Positions 1-13,012 are shown, counted from the first letter of the stretch. The stretch is DNA of 64,000 nucleotides from Mytilus galloprovincialis (GCF_965363235.1 NC_134839.1:61781560-61845559), one strand, 5' to 3'. Made by a program: numbers and translations. Notes: a model not told the origin generated them from the sequence alone.

Positions 1-109
1 CTTCATGGCATTTTTCAAACCTAAAAAGATTTCTGTTTTGCTATTTTTAAGTGTTACATAGGACTAAATAGAAAAAGGCAGCAAATTAATATACTACTAG
101 AAGCACCTC

Positions 110-606
110 ATTTAAATGGCCAACGTAGACACAAGTATCTGAATTTAGGGAGGAATAAATCCTAATTTGTAAAGGATCACTCTGATTCAAACAAAAAATT
201 CTCTGAAACTAGCATTACCAAGATTCTTTATTTCTTGATTGACAACATATTTGGTACGTTCGGAGGATGTGTTTTTCAACAGACTCTAATGGAACCAATT
301 GTGCCCCTCTTCTTGCCGACTTTTTTCTTTATTATTATGAGGCTGTCTTCATACAGGAATTTCTAAGGAAGAAAGACAAGAAGTTAGCAATATCCTTCAA
401 CCCTTCTTTCCGCTATATAGATGATGTTCTTTCAGTAAATAATTCAAAATTTGGTGACTATGTTGAACGCATCTATCCCATCGAAATAGAGATAAAGGAT
501 ACAACAGATACAGTTAAGTCGGCCTCATATATTGACCTACATCTAGAAATTGACAATGAGGGTCGGTTGAAAACAAAACTTTACGACAAAAGAAATGATT
601 TCAGCT
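110..606 (+). pseudogene. Reverse transcriptase fragment, YIDD type (Penelope-like retroelement remnant)
   Basis: Decayed fragment of a retroelement reverse transcriptase. Visible in order are a stretch reading FLIDNIFGTFGG (about 230-268), a damaged GTNCAPLLADFFL block (about 291-330) and the catalytic-loop motif FRYIDDVLS (about 406-435), followed by a conserved block ending YDKRNDFSF (about 606). The frame changes near 285 where a few bases are missing, and there is a stop near 160. Related copies lie at 22970-23770, 38030-38710 and, on the minus strand, 21000-22215. I assign it to Penelope-like elements from the motif pattern only. It breaks off at a tRNA-derived repeat near 607. Confidence 0.7.
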
Positions 607-620
607 TCCATAAAATTTTT

Positions 621-694
621 CTACCGGAACGGGGATCGAACCAGAAAACTTTGTGTTAGTAGTCCGATGCGCAAACTACTACACCACGGCCCTC
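621..694 (-). repeat. tRNA-derived sequence (SINE head or tRNA pseudogene)
   Basis: Read on the minus strand this has a good RNA polymerase III A box (TGGTGTAGTAGT, about 676-687) and B box (GGTTCGATCCC, about 632-642) at tRNA-like spacing. The acceptor and anticodon stems do not pair well, so it is unlikely to be a working tRNA. It lies exactly where the upstream reverse transcriptase fragment ends. Confidence 0.5.
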
Positions 695-1288
695 TTTATT
701 ACGTTTTATAAGATTTAGAACTAAATGATATGTTTCCGATTGGCGATCATTTTTTGTTCTATTATTTAGTTATTTTATTTTATATTAGCTAAAGTACATG
801 TACATGTTAATTCATCTGTGTAAATTAAACTCCCAAAAATTTAATGTAACGATGTGAATGTCGTCAATTATACTGTCTGTATTTAACACACAAGTATTAA
901 TACATTTCAGACGGGCTCTATTACGCAGAATAAATGAAAGTTTTGTGTATATCTCCAATGATTTATATTTATTTATACATGTATGTCATTGTTCATTTAT
1001 ATAGAAATTTATAAATACAAACAACAAAATCTATCTGTTTTAGTACTTAGTTCTATACTTTTAAGTGCTGCTTTCGTTCCCATTGCGTTTGATCCATACA
1101 AACAAAAAAATAAGTCAACATATTTGATCTTCTACATGGATAGATGATTTTTTTTCTCTAATCAAGAATGTTCTAATTATACTGTAGAAATGTATCACAA
1201 GAAACGTCTTTAAATATATTTTATATTGTATCACAAATAACTGTCCTATCATGACTTATATGTGCAACTTTGAAGCAGTGCCGAATTA
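695..1288. other. AT-rich intergenic stretch
   Basis: No coding potential, repeat structure or RNA gene that I can support. Sequence is AT-rich with short TA-rich runs only. Confidence 0.5.
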
Positions 1289-1432
1289 AGAGATAACTGT
1301 ATTGTATTTGAAGCTTTAAGGACGTCCATCGGTAGTTTTACTGTCGCAAATTTAGACAGGTAAACGGGTATTTGCGACAGTAAAACTACCGATGGACGTC
1401 CGCAAAGCTTCAAATACAATACAGTTATCTCT
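1289..1432. mobile_element. Long hairpin (MITE-like inverted repeat)
   Basis: Two arms of about 63 bases (1289-1351 and 1370-1432) are near-perfect reverse complements around an 18-base loop. The arms contain GACGTCCATCGGTAG and its complement. An open reading frame across it on the minus strand is an artefact of the palindrome. Compact foldback DNA of this size is typical of miniature inverted-repeat transposons. Confidence 0.75.
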
Positions 1433-1499
1433 ATTCTAATGCAAAACAAGTTTATAATTAAATTTCAATCATTATTTCAGTGTAAAATGTTCATTAAAG

Positions 1500-1640
1500 A
1501 AAATTCCGCGAAAAGATGTTACGTTCTTTGGTCCCTACACTAGGTGACGTCATAGGTATGCTTCCGGCGTCAAACATAATCACCGGCCGTTTTCTGGCTT
1601 CTGTGCCGCTTCAGAATGTAATAAAATTTGATAAAAAGAA
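1500..1640. promoter_or_regulatory. GC-richer patch with a CRE-like TGACGTCA
   Basis: Local rise in GC with a perfect TGACGTCA palindrome at 1545-1552, about 570 bases upstream of the signal-peptide exon at 2119. It could be a distal control element or just repeat sequence. The equivalent palindrome was not found upstream of the intact gene copy, so confidence is low. Confidence 0.2.
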
Positions 1641-2030
1641 GATTTTTAGGCGCAACAAGTGAGTTTTTTGTTTATTATTGTAGAAATAACATGTCAATAC
1701 ATTCCGAAATTCAAAATGTCGGCTTCCTTAGTTACAGACAAGGAGATAGAGAATTTTACGCTTGCTGTTATCCAATCAGAACAATTGTTACAAAATAATT
1801 GCATTAGAATATATTTTGTCTGATCTAATGAAAAACAAATTATAAAGTGTGTTATTTTCTGAAATTCTGAATCAAGAGACAACATTTCAACTATGTATGT
1901 CAAATTATGGAAAATATAGGGAAAGCAGTTTATTTGAACAAGAGACCTATTATACACGTATATTATAAAGCAAATTATCCGTAGTACTTCGTTACTGTTT
2001 CAATTCATTCTCATCGATATCAATTTTTTT

Positions 2031-2118
2031 TCTGTAAAAGATGTTTCCTTCCTTATGACACTCCATCCAGGAAATACTTATACACAATGTTTTTTTTTCT
2101 CATATTTTATATAGCATC
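2031..2118 (+). promoter_or_regulatory. Conserved proximal upstream block of the decayed receptor copy
   Basis: The 88 bases before the ATG at 2119 match the block before the ATG of the intact copy (22562-22655). Shared sequence includes GATGTTTCCTTCCT, CTCCATCCAGGAAATA and TTTTATATAG. Flanking intron and intergenic DNA is far less similar, which suggests promoter or 5' UTR function in the ancestor. The TTCC/GGAA cores resemble ETS-type sites; that reading is inference. Confidence 0.45.
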
Positions 2119-2788
2119 ATGTCGGCATTGATTTCTGTTTTTCGATTAATTTTGATCAACACCTTTTTTTCTTTATCAGGTATGTAACACCTGATTGTCT
2201 TCTATCTTTAACTATGTAATACGTTTTTAAGGAATTTGTAAACCGTAATGAAATATTTCAAAACATTTACAAATTCTCCCAAATTTAAACGTGTTGCAAA
2301 AACATTTTCTGTATTAAAACAGACCTATTTGAAAATTAGTAAACAAATTTGGTACAAAAAAATTATATATATATATTCCGTTTATCGTAGTCTTTACTTC
2401 ATTTTTATTTCAAAAGTAAGTTCGTTCAAAAGTAAGATAACGCATGTCATAAATCGAACCTCTTTCTATTAAACTATACGAGTTATCTATCCTAGAATTA
2501 TTCAATTATATAGTTCTGTGAGATGTAATACGATTGTTTTTTGTGTCTTACACTCACTTTCTTACCATAGTGTTTATTAAACAATGATTGTTATATTTTC
2601 CGTAATACCCTGGTACAATATTTTTTTCATGTTATAATTTGTCATTAAATGTTTCAATATTCATTCTTTCTAAAAAAAAAAAAAAAAACAACAAAGACAC
2701 TGAACTCCAAGGTAAATTCAAAAAGGGAGAAGTCCATAAAAACTGACAAAATCAAATGTTATTTTTCAACGGACGAGTAAAAATCTAC

Positions 2789-3392
2789 TAGAGTGGGGTG
2801 CTCATTTTCGCCATAATTTTCAATGTTTTCTTCAGTTTATGTTCAGGTCTTTATGTTTTTGAAGTATACTGATATTTCTATATGAAGATAACTTCAAATG
2901 CAAAATATTCTTAGCTTGAAAACGTGTTTGTTTTGAGTAAAATCATCTGAAAAGTTGGATTAAAGGGTGTTTGAAATTTCCTAATTTTTTGTCAAGGGGG
3001 GACACATATTCGCCGTTTTTACATATCTATTTAATACCAAATAACTGCAGCTTTAAACAATATTTATCAAATAAATTTCATTATAGACGAATAGCAGACA
3101 TTTGAAAGGTGTAAAAAACTGAAATTTAGGGCAATCAGTCAAAGAATTACTAAGGAATGCTTCTTTGAAATCGTTTTTGTCATTCACAAATTGTGTGAAA
3201 ATCGTTGTCCATTTTTCGGTCCTTTGCCGTAAGTGCCGAAATTTAGTCTCATTTTCAAAATTAATCATATTTGTTATAAAAATATAATTTAACGGCATAT
3301 TTATTCCATTTCAACCATCCTTTGAAGTTTTTACACCTCAAAATCATAAAACGGCGAAATTGTGTCCATGGCAATATGAGCGCCCCACTTTA
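2789..3392. mobile_element. MITE with TA-flanked terminal inverted repeats
   Basis: Ends are inverted copies: left GAGTGGGGTGCTCAT, right ATGAGCGCCCCACTT. TA dinucleotides flank both ends, as expected for Tc1/mariner-type insertion. No transposase frame inside; the ORF on the minus strand at 3053-3298 is AT-rich and unconvincing. It lies in intron 1 of the decayed receptor copy. Confidence 0.55.
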
Positions 3393-4136
3393 CCATATTT
3401 CTGTTTGGTATAGGCATTGATAGAAGAACCCCGAATAATCTTCAGTTTATTTTTCTTTATTTATTTAAAAGAAAAATACATGTCTTTGCATTTATGTTTG
3501 TATAGGACGGTCAAGTGCAGTGGTATGATGCCGTCAACTTATGTAAACAACAAGGACAGATATTACTTCCAGAAAAAATGACGTTTTGGATACAGACAGG
3601 ATGCAACAATGTGGACATCTAGTTATATATTGTCTGTAAACTATGTTAAATACACAGGTATGTAACAATTTAAGATTGCTTATAAAAGAAATGTTAAATG
3701 CATTTGTTTTAATCTTTAATGATATAGAAGCACATAAAAGATTATTTAGAAAAAGAATAAACTGGTTTTTGTTTTCATAGCTTATCTTTTGAGATTTATA
3801 CTTTTACCTCATGTTTTGTTATTTGACGTTGTGTTTTTCTTGCTAATCGATTTACGATATTTGAACATTGGTTAACTACTGCCGCCTAAATTTATTTTGA
3901 CATCGCTTGAAAAAACAAAACTGTCATTAAATTTCTCGTATTCTATGGAAATTTTTACCTATCCGAACCCATTGTATAAAAAAGTTTAACCAACGTGAGG
4001 TTGCCGTTGATCTCAGAAGATAATTAGATGTAATAAAGGGTCATAACCTTATATTAGCTCACTGAATAAATCAAAATATTCTAACAGGTTTTAATGAAAT
4101 TAACAACACAACTTTGTTGAATGAGGAAGTCACTCA

Positions 4137-4153
4137 GGGGGGGGGGGGGGGGG
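4137..4153. repeat. Poly-G run
   Basis: Seventeen consecutive G residues in an otherwise AT-rich intron. Such a run is prone to length error in sequencing. Confidence 0.9.
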
Positions 4154-4321
4154 TTAGTTTAACAAAAATGAAAAGTTTATTTTTTAATCATTAGAACAAC
4201 AGATTCTTACATAGTTACTCATGCACTTCGTATTAACCAAATCTCGATGGTTAAATCTCGCCGAGACTCGGACTTTAAAATTCATAATATTACTATCTCG
4301 ATTTGATAAATCCAATGATTA

Positions 4322-4445
4322 TAGATTATTTATGTTTTTTTAGACGAGCTGCATTTTCTCATTCTCATCTCATTGAAGGGCGACAGCCCTGAGTTGAGGT
4401 GAGAATGAGAAAATGCATAGAGTTTAAAAAGAATAAATAATCTAT
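4322..4445. mobile_element. Hairpin MITE
   Basis: Inverted repeat with outer arms TAGATTATTTAT / ATAAATAATCTA and inner arms GCATTTTCTCATTCTCA / TGAGAATGAGAAAATGC around AGGGCGACAGCCCT. No coding content. It is in intron 2 of the decayed receptor copy. Confidence 0.7.
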
Positions 4446-5647
4446 GTATCGCTATTATCTGTATTTTCGAATATCAATTATTCCTGCAAAAAATATATCT
4501 TATGCGATGATAATGCATTTTCTTTTTTTTTTTTGTACTTTTTTTTTTTTTTGGCGCAGGCTTATTTTATATAAATATGTAAACACACAGCTTGTTCATT
4601 CATTGAAAAAAGTTGTTTCGACTGATCATCCGGCGTGTTCAATTAAGGCGAACTCCATTTTCATCGTTTTGAAGTCAATGTTAGGTGGTAAATTGGAAGT
4701 TTGATTATTATTTTGAGTTGAAAATTCGTGTTTTTCAGTTTCAGTAGTTTGTTTTTTACTAAATGTCCAGTAATTGATATTTGGAACGCAAGGTGAAAAT
4801 ATTCCAAACTTTTATGTACATAGATTTTCCTGATATTTAAAGTTTTTTTATGTTTTGAAGGGTTGTATCTAGGTTCAAATCCGAGTCCTATAATTCTGAT
4901 CAGTCAATGACTGAGCATTGTATTTGTGGATGTATTTTTAAAGCACACTAAGAAATATACATGTATGCAGAAGAAATATATACATGCAGACAGACAGACG
5001 ATCATGTGTACTAGATTTATGTAGAGTTGACCTTTTTTATTTGTTAGAAACATGATGTGATTACTATAAATTAATTAATTATTTATGAAATTCACGGTAA
5101 AATATTAAAATGTCTTACGAGAAATCATCTTGTTTATTTCTTAAATATAGTAGACATAGCTATATTTTGTATAATGTCATTTTTATCATGGAACACTTTT
5201 TCCACTATCAGGGGTTCATTAAAGGATGAAAATAAATTTGACAATTAGGTTACGATTTAAAAAGCTATAAATGAATTAGTTTAAGTTGCAGTATAAAATT
5301 TTAAAACAGTATTATGTCCGTGTCATAAAAATACACACTTTCTTGTACTCGGCGCAAAACCGTGGAAGTACTCGGTAGAACCTCGCCCTTCCCCAGTTTC
5401 TTAGACTCATACAAAAAAGTTTATATTTTTTTCTTTCATTAACCTAATATTGTATATTTCTATTGACATTTTAGCGTCATCCAATAATGTTTTTTTTTTT
5501 ATAGTTTCGGCTAAACTTTTCTGATCGGCCGACACTCTAACGCGTGAATATGGATTAATACGATGTTGCTAAGGACCTTAAAGACTAGCGATAATTTTCA
5601 TTCTCACTCTACTCAAGTGATATGAAAATTATCACAAAAAAAGATCA

Positions 5648-6185
5648 ACCCGTTCTAAGTATGATAGTGCCAAGCAGGCATTGTTTGACTTACACTGGCT
5701 TCCGATCAAAGCCAGAATTACATTCAAAATCTTAACATATATGTACAACTGTCATGTAGGTAATGCACCGTCATATTTGATCAATTTGTTAAATCCTCAA
5801 GTGTCAAAACGTTCATTAAGGTCGTCAGAGTCATCTATTGGTTGTTATGCAGTCCCATATAACAAAAAGAAAACTTTTTCAGATAGAAGCTTTAGTACTA
5901 TTGGGCCAAAATTGTGGAATGAACTAGGTACAAATGTAAGAAACTCTGAATCTTTGGATACTTTTAAATGTCGGTTGAAAACATTGTATTTCGAAAATTA
6001 TTTTGAACTTTTCTGACTTTTTTTCTTGTGTATCACAGTATATATTTTCAATTTTTGGTATAGTACATACATATTGTATTTTTGTATTTTATATGTCATT
6101 TATGTACAACGCCATTGAATACATATTGTATATGTAGAAATAGGCGTTTAATTAAGTTTTCATGTTTCATGTTTCAAAGGAAAAA
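5648..6185 (+). pseudogene. Non-LTR retrotransposon 3' end (reverse transcriptase C-terminal fragment)
   Basis: A continuous frame of about 120 codons ends at 6016. It carries the sequence typical of the C-terminal end of CR1/jockey-like pol proteins: LHWLPIKARITFKIL, NAPSYLINLL, LRSS, FSTIGPKLWNEL and FKCRLKTLYF. The 3' UTR ends in short repeats (TTTCATGTTTCATGTTTC, about 6155-6175), as in many CR1-like tails. The 5' part with the catalytic domain is missing, so this is a 5'-truncated insertion in intron 2 of the decayed receptor copy. Confidence 0.8.
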
Positions 6186-7544
6186 TACAGATAATAGCGA
6201 TAATCCGCTGGTATTAGTGTAAGAATATATATGTATCTGTTTGGTCTCACAATACTTCAGATCAGAAAAGCTGTTTAAACCAAATCGCATGTTATGTATG
6301 TATCAAGTAAGACTTGCAATTTTTATCCCAACCCCCACCCTAATCCAAAAAAAAAGGTTTTCGAGAATGTATCAATTTTTCCTAATAAACATTTGAATTC
6401 ATTGATTATAAATTTTCAAAAGACAAAATGATCCAGTATAAATTGAGCTTAATCTGAAGAGGTAGATTTTTATCTTGTTAAAGTAAAAGATTTGATGAAA
6501 TGGCTGTATTACCGTATTAAAAGGCAGATCAAATCTACAAAATAGAGAAATTAAAGAAAATTAGTCTCTGGGTACATTTGTAATCGTTTATTGTGCAATT
6601 TTTTTTTTCAAAATGGTTTATTCACTCATTTTCAATGTTTATCATTTAATATTTTTTAAGCATTATACGTTGAGCAAATATCGGTTACAGAGTTCATCGA
6701 GGACTTTGTACTAATGTCAGTAAGTGATCAACTTATAAATAACATGCTCAATAAGAAACCTCATCTGTGAACTGCTGGAATGTTGTATATCTAAATATTC
6801 ATGACAGTACATGCTTCTTATGACAACGTCACAATAATGCAAAGAATTTACACGTAAAAATAAGTTATAACTCGTATTCTAATCCAATTCGTTTGAAACG
6901 TTGAAATATATTTTGAAGTTTGGATTCAACATTCTACCAAATTGTTATAAAGGAAAGCCATCATTTGGAATTCCGATTTTTTATTTTTTTTTAAGTCTTC
7001 TTTTTGTCAATATTAAAACTAGTCAGAAACGTATTAAAAGTGTTAATTAGTAGAGTGTTATGTTAGGGGGGTTTACAAACGACGTCACATTGCTAAGTTG
7101 CCAAAAGTAGTGTAAAAAAAATTTCATTAATAATATTTCTAGGCCAAACATTTAATAGAATGGAATTTATCTAATAAGTTATGTTAACTCAATTTGCGAC
7201 AGAGAATCAAGTTTTATGAAGACATGGCCAAGCTTGAAATAAAATACTATTATCTCTTACATTTCATGTTTGTAGTGCAAGCTTTAAAATGTAATCATAA
7301 AAATTAAATTTTTTTTTTCAAATTCTACAGGATTGTACAACTTTAAAAATCATTAAAGAATTTTTCAAGATGCTACATTTAATTTTTTAGCCGATTTATT
7401 CTTTTTCTGACATGTTGATTATTTATATTCAAACGACATTTGCGTAATTAGATCCCAGTTCTTCATTGGTCAAAGTTCTATCAAGACTTTTGATTTTCTT
7501 GCTTTCTTCTGAATTTCAAATCGTGACGTCATAAAAAAAAAGGC

Positions 7545-7724
7545 GCCAATGTCTGATGACGCTACATAAAAGGAACATATCTTTTTGTTCATCATTGGAA
7601 ACGAAATATCAAGTTTGACTGCATATTGTTAAAATATTTGATGGAACAGATTCTACCACCGAACCTCGTGCAATACGACATTTCTTCAATCTCGACAGTT
7701 AAGGACCAGCAATTTAACCTCAGG
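7545..7724 (+). other. Candidate promoter plus first exon, unassigned
   Basis: TGACGTCATAAA (near 7523), a TATA-like ACATAAAAGG (near 7563) and an ATG at 7641 opening MEQILPPNLVQYDISSIS are followed by an ATTTAACCTCAGG/GTGTGT that could be a donor. The arrangement looks like a first exon, but I can identify no downstream exon or family. It lies in intron 3 of the decayed receptor copy. Confidence 0.2.
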
Positions 7725-8470
7725 GTGTGTATTTGTTTTTTTTTTCTTAGTAAGATTTTCTTTTTCGTGCGAACCAATTTATTTACTTTTTCGACGCGAT
7801 CAGGTAACTTTTTTTCATTTTTAACACTAAATGGTTTAGGAGTTATTAGCATTCTGAATATTTCTTTTACATCTGCTTGAGCAGAATATTTTTCCTCATC
7901 AAATTGGGGATCAATATATTTGTTTTAGATACCAAAAACCTTAACCCCCTCCCCCTCCTAAAAGTAAAATGCTCGTTTCTATATAATCGAATATTTGAAA
8001 CGCACTGCGAACATTGCACTTTTGATTTGAAAATTTAACTGTTTCGATTGGAAAAATATTGTATCACAGACGATGCACTGGTAGAGTCTATATTCATATC
8101 TATATAATTTGTTAAACCGTGTACTCTATCCGCTGATTCTAATATGACGTGCTTCTTTCGCTTTGTGAACAAACTCAAATTATCATGCACTTAATATATT
8201 TCCTTAATTTAAAAACACTTCCAAACTCTTAAATGGTGCACATGATGTTACTAATTCATTTATTATGACTGTAATGTGTTGCATTCCGAAATTGACGATA
8301 CGACAACCGTTCTTGCTGGCTGTTCAAACTCCTCCCTCTGAAAAATCACAGTGCCAGCCGTTTGCTTCTTTACAAACAAAAAATGGAGGTTCATGGAAGA
8401 GCCTACACAAACGCTTTTACACTTATACTTATTGGACATAGAAATTACCTTAACTAGCCTGATTAGAATC

Positions 8471-8631
8471 GAAATAATCGATGCAAACTATACTTCATTG
8501 TAGTTTTAACATGGGTATGCATTATATTCGTGTTATTTTAGCCATCACTATCGCTCGGGCAAAAATTATCACGAATATAATGCCTACCAATGTTAAAACT
8601 ACAATAAAGTATAGCTTGCATCAATTATTTC
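8471..8631. mobile_element. Hairpin MITE
   Basis: Arms 8471-8532 and 8570-8631 are near-perfect reverse complements (GAAATAATCGATGCAA against TTGCATCAATTATTTC; TGCATTATATTCGTG against CACGAATATAATGCC). The 37-base spacer contains TCGCTCGGGC. No coding content. Confidence 0.75.
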
Positions 8632-8873
8632 TTAATTTTTGTATCATAATCAAAATGTAAAGAAACTTATTCTTACTTCATAATCGGATAATTCTAAAAA
8701 CAGGTAAAGTTTTTCTACTATCTGCTACTTTATCCATTTTAGTGCCAGGGTACTTGTTTGATCAAACTTTATAACATCGTATTTGTCAGATCATTCAAAC
8801 AGAATTAGGGAATCAATTTAAATGATAACTATAGCTCATTATATACAAATTTTCTACAGATACAATTTAAATA

Positions 8874-9095
8874 TTGGAAACACTTGGAGGAGATTGGATG
8901 ATTCTTTGCCGTGAGATCTCGATTATTATTTCGAGAACTTACTATCCGTCACACACAATAAGCTTTATCGCAAGTACGATGACAAATCAACTGGCTTTTA
9001 AGACTGTCAATCAGACTGGCGACTTATTTAACAGTCCTGACTTTCAAGAGTATTGTGCAAATAAAAATTATCAAAAACATATTCTTGGTAGTTAA
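8874..9095 (+). other. Unassigned open frame between receptor exons 3 and 4
   Basis: A 73-codon frame preceded by a plausible acceptor (TTTCTACAG) and with better base composition than surrounding DNA. It contains cysteines and the stretch LETLGGDWMILCREIS. I see no equivalent between exons 3 and 4 of the intact copy, so it is not a receptor exon by homology. It could be an exon of another gene or transposon debris. Confidence 0.2.
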
Positions 9096-9369
9096 AAAGA
9101 AACTAAAATAGCAAATTACACACGTGTAATAAACGATTAAAAGGTTGAATCTGAATTTATTGATAATTGTTCACTGCCATACCATTACGAAGACGTATGA
9201 TAACGCATATTTTTGGAGATGTTCATTTCGTTGGCGTCTTTCATATTTACACATCGGTAGATTAATACACATTCAACCATCATCTTAATATAAATACTTT
9301 AGTTTTAAACATATTTATTTATAGTGGATTGGGAAAGAATTTTTCGCAACTTATATTAATCCCTTTCCA

Positions 9370-9535
9370 CTTTGCGGGTGCGAGTGCTGCCTTGTAGCGG
9401 CATTAGCCTAATCTTTTTCGAAATCTACAAGGGTGTCTTTAACGTGCAAAAGGTATGGCTCTCTCTTAACACGGGTCAGCCATTTATCGTCCCTTCCGAC
9501 GGACTAATAAACATATTGCTTGTCTTACCGGTACA
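9370..9535. repeat. Dispersed GC-richer repeat
   Basis: A distinct block containing GTGCTGCCTTGTAGCGGC, GTCTTTAACGTGC, TTAACACGGG and CGTCCCTTCCGACGGACT. These words recur in dispersed repeats of marine invertebrates as I remember them. The frames through it have no protein-like character. It directly precedes exon 4 of the decayed receptor copy. Confidence 0.5.
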
Positions 9536-11078
9536 ATATGTTTGTTTGCAGATGACTGGAATAAACTGGTTGTTTGAATATTCCACACAACTATTCTTGG
9601 CAAGATTTCAAATGCGGTTGGGATTACGACAGATCAGCATATTATCCTGATTCTTTACTAAACATTACAAGTTTACGCGTAGTAAGAAAAGTGCTTGATA
9701 TCATGGACTTTGGACAAAAATATTGGCTAAGTGACATAAGCGAAAGTGTATATAGTAAGTATATTTTGTTTAAGTCTCATGTGTTGTTAGACGTTAAATG
9801 GAATGAACATCGTAAGAAAGAATTTGACCTCAGGAAATATTGACTTATAAAATGTGGACATGTAACTTATATAACCAATATTCGAATTTACCAAAAGACC
9901 ATAGATTTAATATTTTTCTTATTTTAATAATGAATAAAATCATGTGTATAATGTGATTTGAAAAATATACTTTGTGTTATATATTTCAGTAACGGTACTT
10001 ATTTCGACCCAATTGATATCTCTTCCTCATATAAAACCAATCGCATACTTGGAAAAGCTGATGTAACCAAAAAGGACAAAAAATGAATAACCAACCCGGA
10101 CAAGGAATCAGAAAAATGAACGAAGGAGATACATGTCTTGATTTAAAATGTGTGTTATGCCAGTTCAGAAGTTAAGAGCTACTGGGCTGGTAAAAACTCG
10201 ATAACCGCTTCCTTACACCAAAACAATACACGAAAAAAAAATCATTGCAAATAGTAAACATACATCGTTACCAACAAAACTAGCACGTATAAAGTATATA
10301 GATAAATCGATCAATATTCAAAAAGAGATTTTCCTCAGTCTCAAACGCAAAATGATATCCTTTTTCACTTTGTACTCTTATATAACAAATAAATGTAGTG
10401 CATGTTTTCTAAATATGTAGCTTGTTTTAGTTTGATTAAACCCTACTTGAATATTTGATATATATGGTAAAGACATATGGCAAAAAAATGACTAATGTTG
10501 GGTATTTTTCAAACAATGAAATATCGTTGTTTTATTTTCTGTTGTCATTTTGTTTTAGATTTGGTGCATCAATGTGAAGTGTTTCATCACGTAGCAAGTT
10601 TAACATCGAGTAGGAAGTCTTACATTGCAATGCATTTTTGTGATGAGATGAATAATTATAAATGCATAAATGGTAAGATTTAAAAAAATAAATACTACCT
10701 GGAAGACTGAAGCTTAGAATTTTGACAAATCACTTATTCATTTGTATGTTTAATCACAGATGTCTAGTCAAGTCATATTATCTTGTTGGTGTTTAATTGA
10801 CATTCAGAAAATATTTTTTACTCTAGATAGGCAGAGCGATTTTAGACGAATACGAACAGAAATATATTCAAAATTCATTGTTATTGATTCATACTTATGA
10901 ATATATGTATATGTATAAATATATACTGTGGATTCATTATTATTCGTTGGATACCACTGAAAAGCTTAATATTTTCTGAACAATAGAACGTGATTTTTAT
11001 AACGTGCAGCTGTTTGTACATAATTACCTCCCTGTAGCGTTATATACTTTCTTAAGCTAAAATTGACGGTACATTTTG

Positions 11079-11655
11079 TTAAGGGGGCTCGCGGGTCTAA
11101 ATAATTCTTTTTTATTTAATATAGGATTTCGCTATATTTTTCTATAAATGAACTTTATCTTATATTCAATAGAAAAATGAAATAAAAAAATGGGGTCACC
11201 GTTCATTTACACTCACAATCTGCTTTAAAAGAAGCATACATTTTTGTTAATGTCCTTTTTTTCTGTTTACCTAATAGGAGAAACAGCGGTAATTTCGAAA
11301 AAAAAAAAGAACTTTATTACAGAAATCGCTTCAATTTTACAATTATTTAGATAATAACCAGCTTATTCGAAAACAACAATAGACAAAATATAAGTCACCG
11401 ATGAGTTAAAAAAAGACATTTCAATTTTAATGCCTAAAAATAGCATTTTTGCACCAAAGGGAGATTATTTTGAGCTTTTTCAATGATATCGACATTTTAA
11501 AAGTCAGCTGGGGCCAACACGGATTGTTTTTTTGGAATGATTTTTGTATCATATGATAAAGTAACAACTACTTTTAAAGGTAATACATAAAATATGAAAT
11601 GAAAAATAAAAGTTTGATTTTTTTCTGAAAATCTTATACCCGCGAGCCTCCTTAA
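11079..11655. mobile_element. MITE with TTAA target duplication
   Basis: Terminal inverted repeats GGGGGCTCGCGGGT (left) and ACCCGCGAGCCTCC (right) are each flanked by TTAA (11079-11082 and 11652-11655). TTAA duplication is the mark of piggyBac-like and Kolobok-like elements. The 570-base interior has no transposase frame, so it is non-autonomous. Inserted in intron 5 of the decayed receptor copy. Confidence 0.65.
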
Positions 11656-12924
11656 CTGCGATATTTCATGCTATTTTGTGAAAAGGAAGTGATTAGATGT
11701 TCATTTATACGGCAATCTACTAACCAACAACATAAAATATTTATTACGAACTTACAGGAAAAAAATACAGAACAGCTGTATCACTGGTAAAATATCTCTA
11801 TAACAGACATGAAAGAAACCAAGACCAGGCAGGGATAGCTAACTCTGGTACGAGAATAAAATATATATCTGTACGAACACAATATACATGTATTTCGTTT
11901 TTATCATCATGTATAAAAAAAAAATTCAAAATTTTTTCGTAACTAAAATTGAACACCTTATTGGGTTCATATATCAACTTATTGTTTCCCTGTTGACGCG
12001 ACACAATGTATAGTGGACAATTGATTTGAAGCCGTTATCAAATTAACAACATCAGAAGCACTTTTAGATATAATAGTTTTGCAGAACTCAAATCAAGCAT
12101 ACATATTGTTTAAAACCTTCAGAAAACAAGTATCTAATTGAAAGTGGAGACTAAAGACAAGTCATGATAGTATTATGAACCCAAACTGCGTGATTTTTAA
12201 GATGTTGTAGAGAAAACCCAAGTAAATAGGAGGTACATTTTAATGATAATTTTATGATAGTTCAGTTTAAAAGTAACATATACATGAATAAAATTTTATC
12301 ATTATATTATACATACAGATTGATGTGTGAAACAAAAATGAAATCTAAAATCTTGGGTCACTTAACCGCAAGCAGAACTGAAAACTTTATGCATGAAAAA
12401 TATGCTCATACGCAACCATTTCATACAGTGTATTCAAACTGTTCACGCAACTTTTTACTGTCAAATTCTTGGTTTTACCTCATGTTTCACGTGAAATGTG
12501 CAAAATGTACTAATAAATGAATGCCTTTTTAATTTAATTTCGTTAGAACTTATTTGAAGTTCAGTAGACAAGGAGCTAAAAATAAAACTACGAACTTAAA
12601 AAGTGACATCTTAACTCTTCGATAGTCTTCTAAAAATTCTGTTCATTGAAAAGGAATCGGCAAATATATTTCCCCTAATCTAAATATTAACCTTTATGTT
12701 ATATTTTACCTATCTTTGTTACATTTTGTGTTTGAAGGAGAAATTGGTATGGAAAGTTAGTTCTCTTACTTTGTCTGGTGGAATTATTTTGACTGTACTA
12801 CTAGTGATCTGCCTGAAGTAAGACATATAATTTTTAATTGTTTCAAAGTACAACCTAAATTATGTATCTTAAGTCTAAGTTTCAAATATCTTAAAATGTG
12901 CTTATCTAAAATCATAATGGACCA

Positions 12925-13012
12925 ATAGTTATCAAAGGTACCAGGATTATAATTTAGTACGCCAGACGCGCGTTTCGTCTACATAAGACTCATCAGTGAC
13001 GCTCAAACTACA
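12925..13012 (+). repeat. Dispersed mussel-type repeat (CGCCAGACGCGCGTTTCGTC)
   Basis: Contains GTACGCCAGACGCGCG and TTTCGTCTACATAAGACTC. The same core recurs in inverse orientation at 62130-62270, at 47325-47465 and, decayed, at 25655-25745. It is one of the repeats on which the mussel assignment rests. Confidence 0.7.

Noticed and set aside
1249..1449. 66-codon minus-strand frame
   Set aside because: It is created by the palindrome at 1289-1432, whose two halves translate to related nonsense.
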